Shown here: positions 59,401 to 64,000 of the stretch, one piece after another
Layout: each line of letters opens with the position of its first letter
Numbering within the stretch: the stretch's first letter is position 1
Origin: Beroe forskalii
Taxonomy: Eukaryota; Ctenophora; Nuda; Beroida; Beroidae
DNA: 64,000 nucleotides
Assembly (NCBI GenBank): GCA_011033025.1
Contig: WFMF01000405.1
Span: 1-64,000, forward strand
Direction: 5' to 3'
Program-made: the position numbers and the translations under genes
Notes under the pieces: model-generated
Databases searched by the model: none
The model's input: the letters and a program-made list of their open reading frames with translations, nothing else
Told to the model about the DNA's origin: nothing

Positions 59401-61278
59401 ATGGAGGGGAAGGAGGAGGAGAATGTTAAACGGTTACTAAAATGACAAACCAGATAGTTAATCGTTACAATTTGGAGGTTACAACTCCATCACGAGGAGC
59501 TCCTAACTATAATAGCAATCATTCAAACAACGGGAAACGAGTTTCAGGAATCCATTATACTGTCATCACGATGCTGGTATATTATATTGTATCATTGAAC
59601 TGCTACTGCTACTTTTACTGATTTGTATTCCGCTAATTCGAAACAGAATTCGAAAATGAGATCATCATATTATATAAACGTATATGATAAACATGCAGCT
59701 CGTGGACTGATCTAGACTCCTAGTTGCACCACTAAAATAATGTTTCAAATTGTATACAATCGCTCAGGTTGCTATAATAAACGGAGGTTCACGCTAGGGG
59801 AGCGCGAGAAGAAAGAACCGCTGTAATAATTGTACCTAATTTTGGTTAAATAGCCCGTGCTGTTAGACTCCTGCGGGAGACTTAACAGGGTTCCATCATC
59901 GAGACATGCATTGTACACGTGTTAAAATGCAGGGTCTGCGGTTGTGCCAGCAGATCCTATTCATCAAATTAGGGGTTTTATGACCAGAGATATTTTACCT
60001 CCAGGGTTTCCAACCTGCGGGGTTTTCTAACCTGCCAGGAGATATGATTAACTTGCGGGGGTTTCTAACCTGCGCAGAAGATATGATTAACCTATGGGGT
60101 TTTCTAACCTGTGCTGAATAGATGGTTAAGCTATGGGGTTTTCTAACCTGTACAGGAGATATGATTAACCTCCGGGGTTTTCTAATTTCTAACCTGCGCT
60201 GAAGATATGAATAACCTGCGGTGTTTCTAACTTGCCCAGGGGATATGATTAACATGCCGGGTTTTCTAACCTGCGCTGAAGAGATGGAGGAGAGGTAGTT
60301 TCTGCCGTAGGCGGGCAGCATGGAGGTGCCTTGGTGGCGGGACAGGAAGGATGTGGCTTTCTCAGCCCGCTCTGCTTTCTTGCGCGCCCAGTCGTGCAGC
60401 AGTTCTGGGTGCACGTGCTGAGGGGGAATGATGTGTGAAATGTGCGAAATAGGAGGGGTGAAAGCAGAGGAAGTTTCACTGTGAGGTATTCAGTGAAGCA
60501 CATGGTCACAGCCCGCCCATTCTGGAAAATTGAAGTATGGAGTAGTGAAACATGAACAATATACGAGGGTGTGGCGACAATCTCTCTGATAATGTGCAGT
60601 TTGGGGAGTGGTTTTGTCTACATACAGACTAAGGGCTGAGAACCAAGGGAGAGACGGGTAAAATGTTTCTTTTTAATAACTTGACTGGAGCGGAGCAGTA
60701 AATAGCTGCGGACGGCGGACCTCTCCTAACTCCTTAATCTATTCACGTCGACATGTCACAATCTACTGGTCACATACTTACCGTCGTTGTGTGACTCAGA
60801 TAGCTACTCAAAATGAAAATTCTTAACACACCTTTTTTCTGAATAACATGACCAAACCCTCTGGACCAATTTAGCAATTAATGCTCCATAAAATACGGCT
60901 TTTTTCTCCAATGTCTAATGACAGATTTCTGGTTGGACATAATTTTAACAACCAATCGACAAAATTATGGAACCAAAAAACCCTATTTATCATTCAATAA
61001 TGGCCGATTGTACCTAATGCACCTGGGGTGATATCCGGTTCAAACTTTAGTCACAATTCACAGTTTTATTTACAGAGTTTCTCTCGTCTCCTCATATAAC
61101 ATACCTTGAGGTGAGTGATGAAGTTGCTGTTGACGCTTGCCGTCCCCTTGTAGTCTCTCTGACAGATCTTACACCTCCTGATGGTTCGTTTCTTGCCGTC
61201 CACGAACTCCTCACGGACTAGGTCAAAGTACTTGTGTTCGATCTTAGCGTCCATTCCGTACTTGTGCTCTAGTTCCAT
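44269..61278 (-). CDS. domesticated hAT-transposase / ZBED-type zinc finger protein (12 exons, ~942 aa)
   Basis: Twelve exons with GT-AG borders chain in phase on the minus strand: 61278-61105, 60417-60271, 56661-56403, 56110-55996, 51366-51199, 50983-50866, 50654-50475, 49506-48537, 46931-46752, 45940-45773, 45134-44986, 44467-44269. Domains in order: a BED zinc finger (about residues 36-61, CKIC...HLKHVHP), a hAT core (about 108-390), a low-complexity insertion (about 390-690), more hAT core (about 690-790, with LDPRFKMRW near 776) and a hAT C-terminal dimerisation region (about 850-910, CPFRYWQEK...SIPACPPPVDKVF). Acidic catalytic positions expected near VNLQISVISN and after YGITNKIYYE are not seen. 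With the many introns, this argues for a host gene that binds DNA and dimerises rather than transposes. Exons 7 and 8 each need one extra base; assembly error is likely. An upstream non-coding exon may exist. Confidence 0.85.
44468..44790 (-). repeat. purine-rich repeat with a second copy of the exon 12 acceptor
   Basis: Degenerate GGTTTAGAGAGGGGG units (plus strand) begin at the exon 12 acceptor. Near 44764, TACCTGGAGAGGGCAGGG repeats the acceptor region TACCTGGACAGGGCAGTA of 44464. The array is thus bracketed by two copies of the splice junction. Confidence 0.75.
44986..45134 (-). CDS. hAT/ZBED gene exon 11 (start of dimerisation region)
   Basis: 149 bases, acceptor CCTGTTTTCAG and donor CTTCCG/GTGAGTG. 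NEQASKRRKLFSFLEKSDE contains a basic KRRK stretch that may serve nuclear import. ALLLEFNDFVREQLLLDYEC leads into the hAT C-terminal dimerisation domain. Confidence 0.85.
45180..45720 (-). other. intron 10 of the hAT/ZBED gene
   Basis: Unique-looking, no tandem array or TIR noticed. Confidence 0.4.
45773..45940 (-). CDS. hAT/ZBED gene exon 10 (LDPRFK motif)
   Basis: 56 codons, phase 0 at both ends. AAALDPRFKMRWC is the conserved LDPRFK signature of hAT transposases. It is followed by a charged helix (VQSRLEELAQEL) and a linker. Acceptor CCATTTACCCCAG, donor GCCAAG/GTAGGG. Confidence 0.9.
45941..46160 (-). repeat. ~45-bp repeat at the exon 10 acceptor
   Basis: About five degenerate copies of minus-strand CTCCCACCATTTCTTTGACC plus TCACCATTTTACCCC. 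The copy nearest exon 10 supplies the real pyrimidine tract and AG. Other copies have CCCCC where the AG should be. Confidence 0.8.
46590..46685. repeat. short GAAGTGTCGTGAGGT-type repeat in intron 9
   Basis: Four to five imperfect 15-20-bp units. They lie near the exon 9 donor but do not include it. Confidence 0.7.
46752..46931 (-). CDS. hAT/ZBED gene exon 9
   Basis: 60 codons, phase 0 at both ends, donor CTACCAG/GTACAC. VYNLISSETTPSVGIIVPSI then LSLDQLLRDIKS follows the hAT pattern (LSGE.YPTLS.V.P....L...L). The end, LTPLLRQKYYQ, runs into EAAALDPRFK of exon 10. Confidence 0.85.
47000..48500 (-). other. intron 8 of the hAT/ZBED gene
   Basis: Unique-looking AT-rich intron with no array or TIR element noticed, unlike most other introns of this gene. 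A plus-strand frame at 48203-48400 has no domain. Confidence 0.4.
48537..49506 (-). CDS. hAT/ZBED gene exon 8 (low-complexity insertion plus hAT helix)
   Basis: 970 bases, acceptor ACATACATTTCAG and donor CGAGGAG/GTGAGC. It encodes Ser/Thr/Gly/Asn/Leu-rich sequence with repeats such as LNGLNASLNLNGLNTSL. It ends in SILQDLALAVELVDILEPFE, which matches the hAT helix before the ...LSGE...PT.S segment. The frame breaks near 49004 next to a run of five C; one more C would join the two open frames without a stop. The repeats have grown inside coding sequence. Confidence 0.7.
50475..50654 (-). CDS. hAT/ZBED gene exon 7 (internal duplication, one-base frameshift)
   Basis: The acceptor is TGCCTTGTAG; the donor is CTCAGAG/GTAAAT. 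It opens as VIHQALNNPKLTRLLDE, but only a different frame (DGPLFTPYWLQVLAKLR) joins exon 8 in phase. One base is therefore missing in the assembly or the allele. Inside, ACAACCCCAAACT...AACTCGACTGCTGG is present twice about 60 bp apart. A stray copy of the acceptor (GACTGCCTTGTAGGTTATC) lies at about 50375-50400. Confidence 0.6.
50866..50983 (-). CDS. hAT/ZBED gene exon 6
   Basis: 118 bases, acceptor GTACTCCAG and donor AACCAAG/GTGAGA. It encodes an acidic Ser/Thr/Asp stretch (LSGAAKSGADNEPTSSEGDT) ending in SSFAYVITK, which runs on in phase into VIHQALNNPKLTRLLDE of exon 7. Active hATs usually have a His/Cys-bearing helix here. Confidence 0.75.
51199..51366 (-). CDS. hAT/ZBED gene exon 5 (hAT core)
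   Basis: 168 bases, phase 2 in and 2 out. VYWELKHHLLAVYVISPGME and TMYGITNKIYYEKV align in order with the hAT strand ...W.L....L....-...L..WGI.DKI.... The DNASN motif that should follow is replaced by KVNKLSLEDFTKN, so the second catalytic acid is missing. The acceptor TTCTCAG/TGTGTACT heads a tandem array. Confidence 0.85.
51367..52760 (-). repeat. 42-bp minisatellite copying the exon 5 acceptor junction
   Basis: About 31 copies. On the minus strand the unit holds CTAACTGATGTCTGTTCTCAG-type sequence, then TGTGTACTTG and TTATCACTTCC. This reproduces the branch/AG region and first eight exon bases. The distal end (52660-52760) holds diverged copies that also include GGTGCTTCAATTCC, equivalent to exon positions about 9-25. 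The array therefore arose from the exon edge. Confidence 0.95.
53485..54987. mobile_element. non-autonomous DNA transposon with perfect 30-bp TIRs (intron 4)
   Basis: The left end CGGGGGATATCAGTGAGTAA then GTGCACAGAC is repeated exactly, inverted, at 54958-54987. Subterminal TGAGTAAGTG and GTTACTCAC motifs recur. The flanks share TCACAC, a possible short target duplication with a one-base offset. The interior encodes no recognised transposase. Perfect ends suggest fairly recent activity. Confidence 0.8.
54037..54243. mobile_element. nested inverted-repeat element
   Basis: CTTAAGAACGGCGTCACTTA at the left faces TTACGTGATGCCGTTCTTAG at the right, about 207 bp apart, inside the larger transposon. 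Probably a MITE that inserted into it. Confidence 0.65.
55627..55917. repeat. degenerate inverted repeat in intron 4
   Basis: Repeated TTTTAAGGAGCACCT and TTAAGGTCGACCTTAAA-like segments in both orientations. Probably an old foldback element inside the intron. No coding content. Confidence 0.6.
55996..56110 (-). CDS. hAT/ZBED gene exon 4 (first RNase H-like strands)
   Basis: 115 bases, phases 1 in and 2 out, acceptor CCGTCCCACAG and donor CTCAG/GTAAGA. It encodes AYEHVKDSIISQL and VNLQISVISNCFVAVTAYYL. Active hATs have an Asp in the ...D.WTS... motif here; the matching place reads ISNCF, so the catalytic acid appears lost. Confidence 0.85.
56403..56661 (-). CDS. hAT/ZBED gene exon 3 (hAT core start)
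   Basis: 86 codons plus one base, from the acceptor CCTCCCTCAG to the donor CTTCTG/GTGAGTG. MDIQPASVINRKGFRNLMRA and HPFFGLPTASQIRDTLIPS match the conserved opening of hAT transposases (a region ahead of the catalytic core). This is the strongest family evidence with exons 10-12. Confidence 0.9.
56662..57705 (-). repeat. 43-bp minisatellite copying the exon 3 acceptor junction
   Basis: About 24 copies. On the minus strand each unit contains CCATTCCTCCCTCAG, then ATACCTAAGAGGGAGTTCAT and GGCTAACC. These are the pyrimidine tract, the AG and the first ~28 exon bases. The copy nearest the gene is the real exon edge. Since 43 is not a multiple of 3, each copy used as acceptor would change the frame. 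Confidence 0.95.
57706..59989 (-). other. middle of intron 2 of the hAT/ZBED gene
   Basis: Mostly unassigned. A (GGA)n microsatellite lies at 59196-59246. No other exon-like segment was convincing. Confidence 0.45.
59196..59246. repeat. (GGA)n microsatellite
   Basis: Run of GGA/GGAGGT units on the plus strand. Confidence 0.9.
59990..60270 (-). repeat. ~39-bp minisatellite copying the exon 2 donor junction
   Basis: About seven degenerate copies of the minus-strand unit TCTTCAGCGCAGGTTAGAAA plus CCCCGCAGGTTAATCATA. The unit includes the last exon 2 bases and the 5' splice site. The minus strand stays open through the array (13 residues per unit), so read-through or alternative donor use would be tolerated for most of its length. 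Confidence 0.9.
60271..60417 (-). CDS. hAT/ZBED gene exon 2 (second half of BED finger)
   Basis: 49 codons from the acceptor ATTCCCCCTCAG to the donor TCAGCGCAG/GTTAGAAA. HVHPELLHDWARKKAE completes the zinc-binding histidines. The donor is weak (GTTAGA) and is copied in a tandem array directly downstream. Confidence 0.8.
61105..61278 (-). CDS. hAT/ZBED gene exon 1 (start, first half of BED finger)
   Basis: 58 codons, ATG to the donor CTCAAG/GTATG. CKICQRDYKGTASVNSNFIT supplies the CxxC pair (C36, C39), and H56 lies at the exon end. An acceptor-like CTCCCCTCTAG sits just before the ATG, so the true first exon may be an untranslated one further upstream. Confidence 0.8.
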
Positions 61279-62440
61279 TATTCTAGAGGGGAGAGTAAGG
61301 GTGAGAGGCAGTGATACTTTAGATAGGTGCTCAGATAGGTTTATTATGACAGTTTTAAATGGGAAATTAGTGACGAGGAATGGTCTATTTTTGCTAAAGC
61401 AGGGTGCCTATATATCTATATAGTGTCTACAGCTCGATATAGCAGTTGATTTCCAAGGCATGCCGTCTATAACTATAGGAAGCATCATTAAGGATGCGTT
61501 ATCATGAACAATGACTGAGTTCTCGCCGCGCACTAATCGAGTCACTATCCGCGTTTAGGAGCCTGAAAAACAAAAGAGGAATTTAGGCTTAAATGAGAAC
61601 TAAATGTCGCTATTTTTTGCCTCCCATTTATGCTGTCGTAGCACATAAATTGCCCGTGCTACTCATCATTGGTAACTCCCAAATACCCATATGAATTGCA
61701 CTAAGTTACGCTAGACCGCTGCGTAACTGGGCGTTCACCCTATTAGACGTTTTGAAGTTAAATATTAGTCAACGTTGGTAATTTCATTGAAATGCCAGGC
61801 AAAAATTTAAGTCGGAAAAGTTGGTGTCATTAATTTGTGAACGGTTCCAATGTTGAGTTAGTATCTCTCTGTCATGTGAGAGAGGGATATTTAATTGGCG
61901 TTTAAAAAGCAGAGAAAAAGAAGACTCGGGTTAAAAGTCATCATTGAGAGAATGCCATTTCCATCGTCATGTTTACAGCACACCAAATACTCAAATACAG
62001 TAAACAGTTAGTTCCACCTATTTTACAATTTTTAAAACAGTGCATTCACGAAATGACAGGGAAATGTCCGTGAGAAAAGCCTGAAACGGCACAAGGCAGG
62101 AGGCAGTACAAAAGCAGAATGAGGGCGAAAGGGGGACGACCGATATCATGATATCTCATATCATCTTATCATCTTATTACACTAATCCGCATTACTTCAT
62201 TAGATTACGTTCTCCCAATTTCCATAGCTCATGAGTGTTTGTCTTGTTGAATTGGATTAAAATATCGTCGGAATTAACTGCCAAAACAAGTCACAGTGAG
62301 TCATGAAAGAGACCTAGAAATTAAATTTTTGTATTTTGGCAAACATTTCGTTTCGTGGGGATGATAACTTCCCCAGTATTTCAGTAGTTCATATAGTTTA
62401 TGACGGTACTCCGACTATTTTTACTTTTCTGCGGAAAGCA
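61279..62440. other. upstream flank of the hAT/ZBED coding start
   Basis: No clear promoter motif or upstream exon was recognised. This flank or the region beyond 63 kb probably holds the promoter. Confidence 0.35.
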
Positions 62441-62444
62441 ACAG

Positions 62445-62815
62445 CAATGAGCCGGTTACACGGTTGGAGCAAGACACATCTCCGGGTTGGAGCAAGACCC
62501 ACCTCTGGGCGGGAGCAAGACCCACCTCCGGGTGGGAACAAGACCCACCTCCGGGTTGGAGCAAGACCTACCTCCGGGCGGGAGCAAGTCCCACCTCAGG
62601 GTGAGAGCAAGACCCACCTCCGGGCGGGAGCAAGACCCATCCCCGTGTTGGAGCAAGACCCACCTCCGGGCGGGAGCAAGACCCACCTCCGGGCGGGAGC
62701 AAGACCCACCTCCGGGCAGGAGCAAGACCCACCTCCGGGCGGGAGCAAGACCCACCTCAGAAAAACACCGGAAGTCAAGTCGGGATCAGGACCTATCCCC
62801 CAGGAAGATGACATG
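62445..62815 (+). CDS. possible plus-strand exon made largely of a minisatellite
   Basis: An acceptor-like CTGCGGAAAGCAACAG precedes ATG at 62447. A strong donor, ACATG/GTAAGTG, follows at 62816. The frame is open throughout and repeats KTHLRAGARPTSGREQDPPP-like sequence. Without a known domain or partner exon it may be only an open repeat. Confidence 0.25.
62462..62765. repeat. 23-bp minisatellite (about 13 copies)
   Basis: Unit CCACCTCCGGGCGGGAGCAA plus GAC. Variants include GGGTTGG and CCCGTGTTGG. It ends 50 bp before the splice-donor-like site at 62816. Confidence 0.95.
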
Positions 62816-63150
62816 GTAAGTGTGACAGTCAGTGGGCTATTTTAACCTAAAATCAACGACTCAGTGAGTCGTGAGATAAGTGAAAGCGTGGGATGGATAT
62901 TGAATTCGTGCGTCAATAACAGAACAAGCTAAAGAAGGAGGAGCACACTTCTACAGAATAAATACAGTTCCATAGAAATAAGAAGTACTTGATGAATTTG
63001 TTAAGTATCAGTGGAGTGTGAACTGAAGAGGGCTACAGAGCTGCAATTCCTGCGATGTTGCAAGGTGTTTGGGTAGTTAAAAACTTAGGGGGGCATGTTG
63101 CAATGTAATCCAAATTGGGGCCCACAAATGCAAAAGTATGGGTGTTAAAG

Positions 63151-63481
63151 ACCGAATTGTCACCCGGACCGGTTTGTCACTCGGGGTGTTATTGATATAA
63201 CACGTGTCCTTACTTCATGCATGCGACAGAAGAATTATTTGATTGGGAGCCCGACATTTCACCTACAACAATTAACCTCACATTCAACTCTCATTATTTT
63301 TCTCTGACCTAACATAACCCACCCTAACCATAACCCACTAAACCTTACCCAAAGCCTTGACTCTAACACTAAAGTTGAGTCTGTAACAATCAAGCTAGTC
63401 GTCTGTCGCATTCATGAAGTAAGAACACGTGTTATATCAATGTCAATTCGAGTGACAAACCGTTACGGGTGACAAATCGGT
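63151..63481. mobile_element. MITE with ~85-bp TIRs enclosing telomere-like sequence
   Basis: The left arm (63151-63231), with ACCGAATTGTCACC, CCGGTTTGTCACTCG and TATAACACGTGTCCTTACTT, faces its near reverse complement (63399-63481). Inside, at 63307-63350, is CCTAAC-type sequence (CCCACCCTAACCATAACCC). No coding frame. Confidence 0.75.
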
Positions 63482-63629
63482 TCCACTGTCCAGTGTCCAA
63501 CCATGGGATATTTTAGACAAATCCCAAAATTTCCCACGATACAAGTAAGATATTTGTAAAGTTTCAAACCACTAACGGTGAAGGCTGATCAGGAATAGAC
63601 CGTGTTTTGCGATGTATGGTTGTGAGAGC

Positions 63630-63800
63630 TGGAAGGAAACTTGAAAGAAACAGGTGAGTAATGCTCCCTCCCCCACGAGTATTACTGCTCCTGCCTTCTC
63701 CCAGGAGGACAGGAAACAGGTGAGGAAGAAAACTGGAAAGAAACAGGTGGTCATGCTGATCCCTCACGAGGAACGCAACCTGCCTCTCCCAGGAGCAGGT
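63630..63800 (+). repeat. diverged duplication of a splice-junction-bearing segment
   Basis: GAAAGAAACAGGTGAGTAAT at 63641, GGAAACAGGTGAGG at 63711 and GAAAGAAACAGGTGGTCA at 63737 are copies of one donor-like segment. CCTGCCTTCTCCCAGGAG at 63691 and CCTGCCTCTCCCAGGAGCAG at 63779 are copies of one acceptor-like segment. A possible 15-base micro-exon (63705-63719) lies between an acceptor and a donor. No gene can be named. Confidence 0.4.
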
Positions 63801-64000
63801 AGTAGTGGTCAAACCACCTAAACCCGTTAATCGGTCTCCACCGTCGGGCACCTATAACACCTGCTGCAGTGGAACGCATGTGTGCGTAGCGCTCGACTGC
63901 CTAACCGTGGATTAAACAGAAAATTAAGTATTATAAATTTCTATATACGTGGCTCTTAAATCGCTTCGCGAAATGAAATCTAACTTACGATCTCGGTTGG

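Overview
The window is animal (metazoan) nuclear DNA from a repeat-rich genome. The evidence is spliced genes with GT-AG introns, degenerate TTAGGG-type telomeric repeats, a decayed non-LTR retrotransposon, many terminal-inverted-repeat (TIR) elements and long minisatellites. An invertebrate is likely, but I cannot name the phylum. There are no bacterial-style operons, no CRISPR array and no intact viral or mobile-element coding region. Most long open frames are by-products of stop-free tandem repeats.

Layout. 1-7.0 kb: satellite, foldback elements and a nested cluster of related non-coding elements. 7-15.9 kb: mostly unassigned, with two inverted-repeat elements, a tRNA-derived SINE piece and small tandem arrays. 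15.95-19.27 kb: a huge 24-bp minisatellite. 19.3-23.5 kb: unassigned sequence, then a 34-bp array. 23.96-25.53 kb: a broken LINE. 25.5-35.6 kb: copies of hairpin MITEs and two pairs of duplicated segments in which one copy looks smeared into homopolymers. One of these duplications carries two exons of a zinc-finger gene on the minus strand. 35.6-42.0 kb: an inverted-repeat-rich block with a TIR element that encloses telomere-like repeats. 42-44.2 kb: little apart from two small inverted repeats.

44.27-61.28 kb, minus strand: a 12-exon gene for a domesticated hAT-transposase/ZBED-type protein of about 942 residues. It has a BED zinc finger, a hAT core with the expected acidic residues missing, a Ser/Gly/Asn/Leu-rich insertion and a hAT C-terminal dimerisation region. 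All 12 exons chain with matching splice phases, except for two apparent one-base deletions next to C-runs.

The most unusual pattern is in this gene. Several of its introns hold minisatellites that start at an exon edge, and their unit copies the splice junction itself. This is seen at the exon 2 donor and at the exon 3, 5, 10 and 12 acceptors, and exon 7 has a dispersed copy of its acceptor. The same habit may recur in a possible plus-strand gene at 62.4-63.8 kb. A second pattern is two unrelated TIR elements (36.03-36.27 and 63.15-63.48 kb) that each enclose degenerate telomere-like repeats.
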